This document shows positions 1 through 7,293 of a stretch of 64,000 bases of DNA, piece after piece; within the stretch, counting starts at the first letter, position 1; each line of letters opens with the position of its first letter. The DNA is from Microbulbifer salipaludis. Lineage in GTDB: Bacteria > Pseudomonadota > Gammaproteobacteria > Pseudomonadales > Cellvibrionaceae. The position numbers and the translations under genes were made by a program. The notes beneath the pieces are model-generated. The model ran no database searches and was not told where the DNA came from. It saw only the letters and a list, made by a program, of their open reading frames with translations. The DNA lies in NCBI RefSeq assembly GCF_017303155.1, contig NZ_JAEKJR010000002.1, positions 1,798,001 through 1,862,000 on the forward strand, given 5' to 3'.

Positions 1-409
1 CCAGGCTTTGGATCAGCATGTTGGACCAGGACTCAGGGACGGTGTAACCACCTTCGGAATCAGTACCCACGGTCAATGCGGCACGGATGTCAGTGTTCAT
101 GCCGGCACGAACGTACTGTTCGTAGCTACCAACATACTCATCAGTGCCCAACTTATTGATCGGCGCGCTGCCTTCAGGTGCCGGGCGATTGGCAGGATCT
201 GGCACCTCACTCATGCGCGCCTCGATCTCTTCCATTTTTTCGAGCTGCGCAATCTGCTTATCCAGCGCAACGAGATCGTCATTCATTTTGCTCCACTGGG
301 TTTCCTGATCAGTGGTCATACCTTTGGCGGAATCGACGCTGTCCACCAGGTTGCGCATGGACGCCGCCAGTTGGCCGCGCTTCTGCTGTAGGTCGAGCAA
401 TTTACTCAT
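1..409 (-). CDS. Major capsid protein, HK97 family (partial, C-terminus off the window)
   Basis: This is the N-terminal 136 residues of a phage major capsid protein; the rest lies beyond the left edge. It begins MSKLLDLQQKRGQLAASMRN and has an acidic, helical segment (about residues 1-75) like the HK97 delta/scaffold domain that is removed during head maturation. The sequence then changes to TVGTDSEGGYTVPESW at about residues 114-129, the typical start of the HK97 fold (a TDsxGGylVP-like motif). The gene follows portal and ClpP-like protease genes in the same direction, the standard HK97 order. Family recognition is strong; only the fragment can be judged. Confidence 0.88.
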   Translation of the reverse strand, partial: MSKLLDLQQKRGQLAASMRNLVDSVDSAKGMTTDQETQWSKMNDDLVALDKQIAQLEKMEEIEARMSEVPDPANRPAPEGSAPINKLGTDEYVGSYEQYVRAGMNTDIRAALTVGTDSEGGYTVPESWSNMLIQSL

Positions 410-494
410 GGGGTTCTCCGTTTTTCGGACATAAAAAAACCGGCTCAAGGCCGGTGGGGATTTGCGAGAAGCGCGGACACGCTCCTGCTCGCAT

Positions 495-1301
495 TCAGGT
501 TCGCTCGGCGATCTCGGTGAGACGCGCGTAGAGCGGGGTTCGGTGGTTGAATACTTCGGTTTCTGCTTCGATTGCAGCAGGCTGTTCCAGAGACTGATCG
601 CTCTCGGAAATCAATTTACTCAGCGCCGCCGCAATTTGCTCAGCGCTAGCCCCGCCGAGATCGCCATTGATCTGGATGGCGGGTGCAGCCTGCTTCGGCT
701 CAGACACCAGCTGTTCGGGTACACGCTTGCAGCCCTTAAACTTGTCTTTCTCAAAGCTCGCCGCGGCAGAGACGCCTTCGACGGTCTCATCGGCAAAACC
801 TTGTTCCACACACTCACTGGCAGTAAGCCATGTTTCCTCATCCAGCATCGCCACCAGCGCATCCTCTTCGATGCCGGTTTTGGCGTGGTAGATGTTGAGC
901 ATGGACTCGCGCAGCTTATCGAGCGTTTCAGCCGTTTTGCGCAATTCGCGAGCGTCGCCGTACGCACCCGTCCACGGGTTGTGGATCATGTACATGGCGT
1001 TTTCGGCGATCACCACCTTCTCACCGGCCAGGGCGATGATGGAGCCCATAGAGGCAGCGATGCCATCGATGTAGGTGGTGATTTTCGCCTTATGGCGCTT
1101 CAGCGCGTTGTAGATGGCATTACCCTCGAACACGCTGCCACCCGGGGTATTGATGCGCAGGTCGATACTGGTTACGTCCAGATCGTTGAGCTCATCGATA
1201 AAGGCCTTGGCTTCCACGCCGTAGTAGCCGATGTAGTCGTAGATATAGACCTCGGCGTTGCTATTGTCGGCAGCAGCCTTGATTTCATACCACTTACGCA
1301 T
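495..1301 (-). CDS. ClpP/S49-like prohead maturation protease
   Basis: The 268-residue protein has a ClpP-like serine protease domain at about residues 15-180. The catalytic serine is visible as Ser84 in GIAASMGS and the histidine as His107 in YMIHNPW; the oxyanion segment is NTPGGSVFEG (51-60). In HK97-like phages this enzyme cleaves the capsid delta domain inside the prohead. The C-terminal part is low-complexity and Ala/Glu-rich, as in other head proteases. It overlaps the portal stop by 8 nt and precedes the capsid gene, so portal, protease and capsid are probably translated from one late message. Confidence 0.9.
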   Translation of the reverse strand: MRKWYEIKAAADNSNAEVYIYDYIGYYGVEAKAFIDELNDLDVTSIDLRINTPGGSVFEGNAIYNALKRHKAKITTYIDGIAASMGSIIALAGEKVVIAENAMYMIHNPWTGAYGDARELRKTAETLDKLRESMLNIYHAKTGIEEDALVAMLDEETWLTASECVEQGFADETVEGVSAAASFEKDKFKGCKRVPEQLVSEPKQAAPAIQINGDLGGASAEQIAAALSKLISESDQSLEQPAAIEAETEVFNHRTPLYARLTEIAERT

Positions 1302-2520
1302 TGTTTTCTCCGGTGGTGGTCTTGCCGCTGCCAGAGCGCGGCACGGTGATCGGCGCGGTGTTGAGTTGCAACCAGTGCTCGTCGCCGCCCTCGATGCTAT
1401 TCATGTTTTCCAGACGACGTAGATCGTTGATGCTGAGCGCACCCACATTGAACAGGTTTTTGTAGAACTCTGAACGGGCCTTGGCATCGCCGCGCAGCAG
1501 GCCTTCCACACTATGCTCGGCGTAGTACTGCTGACGCTCCACAGGCGACAGCAGATCGCGGAAAATGCTCTGCTCGATACGCTTCAGCCAGGGCAGCAGG
1601 CTGTATACCACGAACTGAATTGACTGGTGTTCGATGTTGCTGAAGGTGGCCTTGTCCAGGTCACCCACCATGTGTGGTGGCACGCCGAAGATTGCTGCAA
1701 TCTCGCTGCGCTGGTACTTGCGTGTTTCCAGGAACTGGGCGTCTTCGGCACTCATGCCAATTTGCTTCCACTTGGTACCCTCTTCCAGAATCGCGGTGCG
1801 GTGCGCGTTGGCGCCACCCTGGTGCCGGTTGTTCCAGCTGGTCCGCAGGCGATCGTAGGCCTCATCGGAAAGTTTGCCTTCGACCTCCAGCGTGCCGCCC
1901 GGGCGTGCACCGTTGGAAAATAACCGCGCACCGTGCTCTTCCAGTGCCAGAGCGAGACCAATGCCTTCGCGCGCCTGGCTGATTGGCGACAGACCAATAA
2001 TGCCGTTGGTAGACAGGCCGGCGATTCGCCACATGCGTGATGCGGGGATCGTCTGAATGCCCTTGTCGTGATACTCGAACGTAAGGCGGTTGGTGCGATC
2101 GGAGCGCGCCACATGCATTTTGTCAGGGTTCAGTGGCCAAGCTGCGCGCAGGCGCCCAGCGCGATCGCGCTCGACTTCGCTGAAGGCATTACCACGCAAC
2201 AGCAGCGAAGCCATGAGCTGAGTACGGAAATCAATCGAGGTCATTTCCTCATTCGGCAGGTCGTGCAGCAGCATCTGCAGCGGGTGATCAGTGGCCACCT
2301 CGCGATTGCCGTCACTCTGTTTGCGGTACACATTCAGTGGTAGCGCCGCCAAGGTTTCCGACAATAGGCGCACGCAGGAGTACACGGCAGCCACGCGCAT
2401 CGCAGTGTCCGGGGTCACGGACTTACCCGCGGCGGACTGCGGCCCGGTCAGTGATTCCAGCAGGTCATCACTGGGGCTCTTGAGCGTGCTGGTCTCGGCA
2501 CTGAATATCTTACTCAGCAC
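1294..2520 (-). CDS. Phage portal protein, HK97 gp3-like
   Basis: The 408-residue protein matches HK97-type portals, which form the dodecameric ring at one capsid vertex through which DNA is packaged and ejected. Recognisable parts are the N-terminal VYSCVRLLSETLAALPLNVY segment, the central GLSTNGIIGLSPISQAREGI block and the C-terminal stem/crown region that begins with EIAAIFGVPPHMVGDLDKAT. The start is GTG at 2520, supported by an AGAGGTG Shine-Dalgarno. It overlaps the small membrane-protein gene upstream by 11 nt. Length and gene order (terminase, portal, protease, capsid) agree with the family. Confidence 0.92.
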   Translation of the reverse strand: MLSKIFSAETSTLKSPSDDLLESLTGPQSAAGKSVTPDTAMRVAAVYSCVRLLSETLAALPLNVYRKQSDGNREVATDHPLQMLLHDLPNEEMTSIDFRTQLMASLLLRGNAFSEVERDRAGRLRAAWPLNPDKMHVARSDRTNRLTFEYHDKGIQTIPASRMWRIAGLSTNGIIGLSPISQAREGIGLALALEEHGARLFSNGARPGGTLEVEGKLSDEAYDRLRTSWNNRHQGGANAHRTAILEEGTKWKQIGMSAEDAQFLETRKYQRSEIAAIFGVPPHMVGDLDKATFSNIEHQSIQFVVYSLLPWLKRIEQSIFRDLLSPVERQQYYAEHSVEGLLRGDAKARSEFYKNLFNVGALSINDLRRLENMNSIEGGDEHWLQLNTAPITVPRSGSGKTTTGENNA

Positions 2521-2701
2521 GGGTCACCTCTGGCTTTGCCTGTTGCGGCTGCTGCGCCTGACGCCGTGCCAGCAGCAAGCCAAAGGCCATTAGCAGTACA
2601 CCGACCACACAAAAGGCCAGCGGCTGGCTGAATTGCCACAGGCCGGCGGCCAGCAGCCCGAGCCCGATCAGGGCGATCAGGTCTGGGAGCAGTTTGGTCA
2701 T
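2510..2701 (-). CDS. Small two-helix membrane protein between terminase and portal
   Basis: This 63-residue protein has two hydrophobic segments (about residues 5-22 and 28-45) separated by a short polar turn, then a basic, Gln-rich tail. Its ATG overlaps the terminase stop (ATGA) and its 3' end overlaps the portal start, so translational coupling supports a real gene. Short membrane proteins in this position occur in several HK97-like prophages, but I recognise no named family. A role in late gene expression or host membranes would be a guess. Confidence 0.6.
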   Translation of the reverse strand: MTKLLPDLIALIGLGLLAAGLWQFSQPLAFCVVGVLLMAFGLLLARRQAQQPQQAKPEVTRAE

Positions 2702-4356
2702 AGGAATCGTATGCCTCGGGTTTCGTAGACGCTGGTGGTGTCTTCCTCCAGCAGGGCGCGACCGTATGCCATCAGCATGGCTATCACTCCGTCGATTTTG
2801 TTCTCCGGCATTTCCTTGCGCGGGTAGATGTTTTCCTTTGCATCCACATGGGCAACCACGTTGCTGATCATCCAGGTGAAAACCGGATCCCCGTCGTGCT
2901 GGAACTGCTCGGAGAGCACGGCAGCCTCAAACTCTTTCATGGCGCTGCTCATATTCTGCACCGTCTGGCGGTACTCGAGCATTTCCAGCCCTTCTTCCGC
3001 GAGTCGCTGCGAGAGGTATTCGGCCTGCCATGGGTCGTAGGCCACGCACTCGATACGGAAGCGGCTGGCGAACTCCATTAGATCGCGTTCGATGTAGCCG
3101 TAGTCCGTGACGTTGCCGGGGGTCACCACCAGACGACCGTCGCGCTCCCAGCCGGAGTACTGGCTGTTGCGGCCATCCTCAACAGCTGCCTCGTTCAAGT
3201 AGTTGCGCAGGAAGCCGTACAGCTTGCCGTCGCGCTTGAACAGTATCGCCATGGAGGCGATATCGGTTTTACTGGCGAGGTCGAGACCGATCCAGCAGGT
3301 CTGGCCTTCAAATTCGTCCAGGGTGCGCGTTGATTCGCAGCGATCCCACGCGCGCATATCCATCCACGCCGTGTCGGCGTTCACCCACACGTTCAGATGT
3401 TTGGTGAGGAAGTTATTCTGCGCGGCGGACATGGCCATGGCCTTTCGAGCCTTTCGCGCGATATCGGCCGGTTTTACCGAGACGCCCCAGTTAGGGTTGG
3501 CCTTGGCCCAGCAGTTGGGATCAGTCCAGTCATCGTCCTCATCGAGGGTATAGATGATCCCGAAGTATTCTTCGTCCTTCTCCGCGCCGTTCAACACCTT
3601 GGCGGTGTAGCTGCGCTGCTCGTAGCAGATACCAGAGCGGTTGAAGCCGGCGGTGGTGATCAGCCACAACAGCGGTTGAGCTCGTGCACCGGTGGCCGTC
3701 TCGATAACGTCGAAAACTTCCCGGGTCTTGTGCGCATGGAGCTCATCGATAATCGCGCAGTGCACGTTGAGGCCGTCCAGGTTGCCGCCCTGATCGCGGG
3801 ACAGCGCTTTGAACGTGCTGGCCGTGTCCTCAACAAATACTGCGTGGGCACTGGTCTTTACACCGAAGCGCGCCTGCAGCCCAGGGCTGCGCTCGGCCAT
3901 GCGCTTGGCATCGGCCCAGACAATGCGCGCCTGGTCGCGGGTAGTGGCCGCGCTGTAAACCTCCGCACCAGCCTCCGCGTCAGCTGCGAGGCAGTACAGA
4001 GCAACACCGCTCGATAACGTGGACTTCGCATTCTTACGCGGTACTTCCACGTAAGCCGTTTTGAAGCGGCGATTGCCGTGCTCATCCACCCAGCCAAAAA
4101 TGATGCTGAGGATGAAAACCTGCCAGGGTTCCAGGGTGATTTTCTTGCCGGCCCATTCGCCCTTGATGTGGGGCATCAGTTCCACGAACTTGCAGACGCG
4201 GTCTGCTAGCTCCGGGACAAAGAAATAATCCCAGTCGCGATCCAGATCAGCTAGCTGCCGTTCACAGGCGCGTTTAACGTGCTCGCACGCAATGATTTTC
4301 CCGGAGACCACGTCACGGGCATAGCCGTGCGCGATGTCCGCATAACGCTTGCTCAC
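2698..4356 (-). CDS. Terminase large subunit (packaging ATPase-nuclease)
   Basis: The 552-residue protein is a phage terminase large subunit. The ATPase half carries a deviant Walker A EVPRKNAKST (about residues 104-113) and a Walker B AIIDELH (201-207, Asp204-Glu205). The nuclease half has the first acidic residue in GLDLASKTD (Asp359) and further acidic positions towards the C-terminus. It pumps DNA into the prohead through the portal and makes the headful or cos cuts. The start is GTG at 4356, overlapping the small-subunit stop as GTGA. Length is normal for the TerL_ATPase/TerL_nuclease family. Confidence 0.95.
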   Translation of the reverse strand: MSKRYADIAHGYARDVVSGKIIACEHVKRACERQLADLDRDWDYFFVPELADRVCKFVELMPHIKGEWAGKKITLEPWQVFILSIIFGWVDEHGNRRFKTAYVEVPRKNAKSTLSSGVALYCLAADAEAGAEVYSAATTRDQARIVWADAKRMAERSPGLQARFGVKTSAHAVFVEDTASTFKALSRDQGGNLDGLNVHCAIIDELHAHKTREVFDVIETATGARAQPLLWLITTAGFNRSGICYEQRSYTAKVLNGAEKDEEYFGIIYTLDEDDDWTDPNCWAKANPNWGVSVKPADIARKARKAMAMSAAQNNFLTKHLNVWVNADTAWMDMRAWDRCESTRTLDEFEGQTCWIGLDLASKTDIASMAILFKRDGKLYGFLRNYLNEAAVEDGRNSQYSGWERDGRLVVTPGNVTDYGYIERDLMEFASRFRIECVAYDPWQAEYLSQRLAEEGLEMLEYRQTVQNMSSAMKEFEAAVLSEQFQHDGDPVFTWMISNVVAHVDAKENIYPRKEMPENKIDGVIAMLMAYGRALLEEDTTSVYETRGIRFL

Positions 4357-4814
4357 AGGTCTTCAAAACCACCCAGCGACATCTGCTTTTGCTCCGGCGC
4401 CTTTACGCGGCTAGCCGCTGCCGGGGTCAGGCCGAACTCGCTGGCCGACTTCAGCACTTGGTCCCACAACTTGTTGCGGATCGTGAACAGAGCGCTTTGG
4501 ATCTGCAGGCCGTTAGGAGTCGTGTCCATCATGTCATCAAGGGTCTTCAGCTTGCGCGTCACCTCCTCGAACTTGCCCATGGAATCGCAATGGGCAGCAA
4601 AGGCAGCGGTATCCAACAGTGACATCAAGCCAGCGTTCGCCAGCTGAGGGCCGATCTCCTTCCAATACTTCTTCGCGTTGCGCGGAAGCCAAACAGGACA
4701 CGGAGGAAGCCCAACAGGTTTTGATTGCGCAGCACCGTGATCATCACGGTCCTTGCGAAAACTACCCTCGAGCACCTTCAGCTGCGGTGCTTTGCGAGGT
4801 CTACCTGCTGACAT
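4353..4814 (-). CDS. Terminase small subunit, P27 family
   Basis: The 153-residue protein begins MSAGRPRKAPQLKVLEGSFR, the typical basic opening of P27-family small terminases. The rest (PVWLPRNAKKYWKEIGPQL, then a helical bundle ending in EFGLTPAAASRVK) also fits. It recognises the packaging site on phage DNA and delivers it to the large subunit. An upstream in-frame GTG at 4832 would add six residues; I chose the ATG because the family motif starts there, although neither start has a convincing Shine-Dalgarno. It is coupled to terL by a 4-nt overlap. Confidence 0.85.
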   Translation of the reverse strand: MSAGRPRKAPQLKVLEGSFRKDRDDHGAAQSKPVGLPPCPVWLPRNAKKYWKEIGPQLANAGLMSLLDTAAFAAHCDSMGKFEEVTRKLKTLDDMMDTTPNGLQIQSALFTIRNKLWDQVLKSASEFGLTPAAASRVKAPEQKQMSLGGFEDL

Positions 4815-4908
4815 AGTGATCCAAGAGAGCACCCTTAACGGATACCCCCCCTACCTGAATTTAGCCAATATGAAATTTTAACCATGGCGGCGGTGTTGGT
4901 GGATCAGG

Positions 4909-5295
4909 TCACAGAGATTTGACCCGCCCCTCCCCTCTCGCGCCGCCGCCTTCCTGTGCGGTTTTCCGTGCGTGACATGACTTGCAGAGCCACTGAAGGT
5001 TGCTGACATCGTCCGAACCACCACGGGATCGCGGCACCTTGTGGTCACACTCGGTGCCTTCGGTGACGCGACCGAGCTTTGTGCAGTGCTCGCATAGCCC
5101 GTTCGCCAATCGCTTTATGATTTCGCGATTGCGTAAATACTCTTTGCTTTTGTACCGACGATTCGCCTGCCTACCCAGCCGCTTCTGGTATTCGCCCCAG
5201 TTAGTCGCCAGATCCTGATGCTGGTCGCAGTAACCGTTACTGTTGGAGTGTGCACGCTTGCACTTGCGACACGGCGTCTTAGTCTTGACCGGCAT
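4909..5295 (-). CDS. HNH endonuclease next to the terminase genes
   Basis: The 128-residue protein has an HNH fold at about residues 65-118. The motif DHKVPRSRGG gives the first histidine, SNLQWLC the asparagine and CHARK the last histidine; CEHC and CKSC supply structural zinc ligands, and an extra CRKCKR pair sits near the N-terminus. HNH proteins beside terminase genes (HK97 gp74 type) assist cos cleavage and packaging. The ATG at 5295 has a GGAG Shine-Dalgarno (GGTGGAGAGT) and shares a base with the Rz stop codon. A homing role is less likely because the gene sits neatly inside the packaging cassette. Confidence 0.88.
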   Translation of the reverse strand: MPVKTKTPCRKCKRAHSNSNGYCDQHQDLATNWGEYQKRLGRQANRRYKSKEYLRNREIIKRLANGLCEHCTKLGRVTEGTECDHKVPRSRGGSDDVSNLQWLCKSCHARKTAQEGGGARGEGRVKSL

Positions 5296-5783
5296 CACTC
5301 TCCACCAATACAAACCGAACGCACATACTCTTGCAGCGCACTCAGTTGTCGGATTGCTTTGTCTCCTCGCTCGGTGAGCGTGAGAATTTCTGCAGCAGCT
5401 CGCTCGTCAATGTCGGCTCTGCTGGTTGCATCAGTGCTGCCGGTGGAGCTGGTATTGCTGGACACACTGGCTGCGGGGCACTTTGCAGGAATTGACAGCC
5501 GGATAGCGCCGCGCTGCAGATCAGCGCGCAGACGGTCATTCTCCGCTTGTGCATCTTCCAGCTCCTTGGTGTAGCGCGCATCGATCGCCGCCACGTTATT
5601 CCGGTACAGAGATTCGAGCCGGTCAACCAGGTCACGCGCTTCATTCAGCGCTTCCGCCTGCTCACGGCGATACTTCTCATGCTTGATCGTGAGACGCCAG
5701 CCCTGAACCTTCCAGCCAGCACTGAACGCCACCACCAACGCCAGGAAAGCGACGAGAACCTTTTGTCTCAGCGTCCCAGGCAT
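5295..5783 (-). CDS. Rz-like i-spanin
   Basis: The 162-residue protein has one N-terminal membrane anchor (about residues 8-26, VLVAFLALVVAFSAG) followed by a long charged coiled-coil region in the periplasm (about 30-95) and a Ser/Thr-rich tail. This is the layout of inner-membrane spanin subunits, which join an outer-membrane lipoprotein (Rz1) to fuse the two membranes in the last step of lysis. It overlaps the endolysin gene by 16 nt. The o-spanin gene lies entirely inside it in another frame (5342-5554), as for many Rz/Rz1 pairs. The sequence itself is not close to lambda Rz. Confidence 0.82.
   Translation of the reverse strand: MPGTLRQKVLVAFLALVVAFSAGWKVQGWRLTIKHEKYRREQAEALNEARDLVDRLESLYRNNVAAIDARYTKELEDAQAENDRLRADLQRGAIRLSIPAKCPAASVSSNTSSTGSTDATSRADIDERAAAEILTLTERGDKAIRQLSALQEYVRSVCIGGE
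5342..5554 (-). CDS. Rz1-like o-spanin lipoprotein embedded in the Rz gene
   Basis: This 70-residue reading frame lies wholly within the i-spanin gene, in a different frame of the same strand. It starts MHKRRMTVCALICSAALSGC, a basic n-region, short hydrophobic core and lipobox LSGC with lipidated Cys20. The mature part is proline-rich (PQPVCPAIPAPPAAL), the hallmark of Rz1. A strong Shine-Dalgarno AAGGAG lies 7 nt before the ATG at 5554, inside Rz coding sequence, and decides the start. It would sit in the inner leaflet of the outer membrane and bind the Rz C-terminus. Confidence 0.85.
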   Translation of the reverse strand: MHKRRMTVCALICSAALSGCQFLQSAPQPVCPAIPAPPAALMQPAEPTLTSELLQKFSRSPSEETKQSDN

Positions 5784-6235
5784 AGTTGCAATTCCGCTTC
5801 ACGCCGACGAACCAGTCCCGCCAGCCGTTGACCGCCGGCATAAACCCACCGGCGCAGTTCCGGGCACCATTCACCAGGCGCCGCGCCCGCATTCAATTTC
5901 CGCATCAGCGTCGATCCGCATGCAGCACCAGCACCGACGTTGTAGGACCAGCTCACTAGAGCTGCCCATTCGTGCGGCTGCAGTTCAGGTTCAACGCAGG
6001 CGGCCAATCCAGTGAGCGCCTGTTGCATATCATCCCGCAACAGCTGCTCGCACTCGGCAACACTCTTCGTCTGGCCCATGGACGCCGTCAGCGTATGTCC
6101 ATAGCAAACCGTCGGGATTTGAATCGGGTCGAGATAGGCCGTTGTGCGCAGCCCTTCAAACTGCATAACTACAGGCGCAGCAACACTCAGCGCACCGGCA
6201 GCAGCAATAGCCGCAACTCGCTTACTGACTCGCAT
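5768..6235 (-). CDS. SAR-type endolysin, glycoside hydrolase family 24 lysozyme
   Basis: The 155-residue protein is a T4/P21-type lysozyme that cuts peptidoglycan. The catalytic triad spacing is exact: Glu27 in FEG, Asp36 and Thr42, equal to Glu11-Asp20-Thr26 of T4 lysozyme. The N-terminus (RVAAIAAAGALSVAAPVV) is a weakly hydrophobic Ala/Gly-rich segment with basic residues before it. That is the pattern of signal-arrest-release endolysins, which are exported by Sec, stay tethered and inactive, and are freed when the membrane is depolarised. I use ATG at 6235 (AGGG upstream) and not the TTG at 6241. It overlaps holin and Rz. Confidence 0.9.
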   Translation of the reverse strand: MRVSKRVAAIAAAGALSVAAPVVMQFEGLRTTAYLDPIQIPTVCYGHTLTASMGQTKSVAECEQLLRDDMQQALTGLAACVEPELQPHEWAALVSWSYNVGAGAACGSTLMRKLNAGAAPGEWCPELRRWVYAGGQRLAGLVRRREAELQLCLGR

Positions 6236-6443
6236 CGCCAAACTTACCCTTGGCCCAACGCCAAAAAGAATTCACGGCCTGCCAGTGCTTTGGAAGCTGA
6301 TGCAGCACCAAACCCAGCAGGTACAGAACGGTCAGCAACTGAATCCAATCATCAACCGTCATGCCAAAATACTTTGCCCCCATCACTGCCAACGGTGGCC
6401 CGACTTTCGCACCTTCTACCGCGACAGTCTGCGCTGCACTCAT
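6222..6443 (-). CDS. Putative holin / pinholin
   Basis: The 73-residue protein has a first weakly hydrophobic Ala/Gly/Val stretch (about residues 2-27) and a clear membrane segment (about 33-49, WIQLLTVLYLLGLVLHQL), ending in a basic tail (HWQAVNSFWRWAKGKF). It has a good Shine-Dalgarno (AGGAG, 7-nt spacing) and overlaps the SAR endolysin by 14 nt. Position immediately before endolysin and spanins, size and topology all point to a holin that times lysis. With a SAR endolysin, a pinholin that only depolarises the membrane would be enough. I assign it by context and topology, not by a conserved motif. Confidence 0.7.
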   Translation of the reverse strand: MSAAQTVAVEGAKVGPPLAVMGAKYFGMTVDDWIQLLTVLYLLGLVLHQLPKHWQAVNSFWRWAKGKFGDASQ

Positions 6444-6468
6444 TGACTTCTCCTAGCCAGAAAAAGCA

Positions 6469-6489
6469 ACGGCGCCACTAGGGCGCCGT
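6469..6489 (-). other. GC-rich hairpin in the lysis-gene leader
   Basis: A perfect 8-bp stem (ACGGCGCC at 6469-6476, GGCGCCGT at 6482-6489) with loop ACTAG lies about 25 nt upstream of the holin start on the late transcript. It has no U-run, so it is not a canonical terminator. It could affect holin translation or mRNA stability. Confidence 0.45.
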
Positions 6490-6518
6490 CGAATAGGGGT
6501 GGATTGGGGTCCATGAAC

Positions 6519-6550
6519 GAGAAAACCCGGCGGGGGTGCCGGGTTTTCTC
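6519..6550. terminator. Strong bidirectional terminator before the lysis genes (tR'-like)
   Basis: GAGAAAACCCGGC at 6519-6531 pairs perfectly with GCCGGGTTTTCTC at 6538-6550 around a 6-nt loop, giving a 13-bp stem whose base is A4/T4 on either strand. It lies between the Q-like gene and the holin gene and about 20 nt after the predicted start of the late transcript. Read-through would require antitermination. Confidence 0.85.
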
Positions 6551-6577
6551 TGAAGCCAGCAATGCTAGCTTGCCTGC

Positions 6578-6606
6578 ATTCAATCACTTCATTGTCACGC
6601 GGTCAA
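6578..6606 (-). promoter_or_regulatory. Candidate prophage late promoter (pR'-like)
   Basis: On the minus strand TTGACC (6606-6601) is followed by a 17-nt spacer and TTGAAT (6583-6578), good matches to the -35 and -10 boxes with ideal spacing. It starts only 7 nt after the Q-like stop codon and points at the lysis, packaging and head genes, with a terminator just downstream. Confidence 0.65.
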
Positions 6607-6612
6607 CACCCT

Positions 6613-6957
6613 TCAGGAAACTTTAGGTAGAACACCGCGCAACAGCTTCGCATTAAACAAAACATGCACCCCATCAATGCGTCGATAAAGCGTACTCATC
6701 GAGATACCCAACTTTTTCGCCGCTTGACCGTGCCCCAAATACGGCGGCAAATAAAAAAGCATTACAGAGCGCCGCAGATCCTCAGGCAGCTCCAGAACAA
6801 ACTGCTCAACCTCTCGCACATCTGAATTGATCGGCACTGTGCCTTCAGCATTACCTGAACCAACCGCCATGCCAAGACTCCCCAAGACAGACCCGCAGCC
6901 AACACCCTCCACTGCAGCAGCCCACTCCTGAAACCGAAAATGTACACGCTCAATCAT
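6613..6957 (-). CDS. Q-like late-gene antiterminator / regulator
   Basis: The 114-residue protein has a helix-turn-helix of sigma-region-4 type at about residues 60-105 (LPEDLRRSVMLFYLPPYLGH, then AAKKLGISMSTLYRRIDGVH). That architecture is seen in phage antitermination Q proteins and related late activators. Context is strong: it is the last gene before a predicted late promoter and a strong terminator, followed by the lysis and morphogenesis genes in the same direction. I start it at the ATG at 6957 (GGGGGC 7 nt upstream); an ATG at 6999 has no Shine-Dalgarno. An ordinary transcription factor cannot be excluded from sequence alone. Confidence 0.62.
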   Translation of the reverse strand: MIERVHFRFQEWAAAVEGVGCGSVLGSLGMAVGSGNAEGTVPINSDVREVEQFVLELPEDLRRSVMLFYLPPYLGHGQAAKKLGISMSTLYRRIDGVHVLFNAKLLRGVLPKVS

Positions 6958-7010
6958 CCTAATTGCCCCCTGCCGTTTTAATTTCTGATTCAGATACATT
7001 CGGACACAAT

Positions 7011-7289
7011 TCGGAGACAGGACTTATACCCCCTCCGAGACTACAGACCGCATGGTTATTAGATATCGCGTGAATTTCGGAGACTCGGATACCCAACGCC
7101 TCACGCACGCGAAAAAATTTTTTATAGATTAGGAAGTCGAGAGTTAATAATCCGCGCACACATGCGTACGCGCGCGCGAGAAAAACCCCTCCGAGGTCTC
7201 CGAAAAACTCTGAAACGTAGATATGACGCGGGCTGCAGTCTCGGAGGGGGTCACAAGAAGGCCTCCGAATGCCCTCCGAAGCACTCCGA
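7011..7289. other. CTCCGA iteron cluster with A+T-rich core: candidate prophage replication origin
   Basis: This 280-bp gene-free stretch contains nine exact CTCCGA hexamers. Five run forward at 7189, 7198, 7263, 7274 and 7284 and one at 7033; three are reversed (TCGGAG) at 7011, 7077 and 7241. There are near copies at 7000 and 7085. Between the two groups lies an A+T-rich tract (about 7111-7151, with AAAAAATTTTTTATAG) and an alternating purine-pyrimidine run (ACATGCGTACGCGCGCGCG, 7160-7178). It directly follows the helicase gene. Iterons plus an easily melted core beside replication genes is the usual makeup of an origin; a regulator-binding array is the main alternative. Confidence 0.55.
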
Positions 7290-7293
7290 GACA

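Noticed and set aside
7011..7289. A CRISPR array
   Set aside because: The repeated unit is only 6-8 bp, in both orientations, with irregular spacing, and no cas genes are near. No CRISPR array is seen anywhere in the window.
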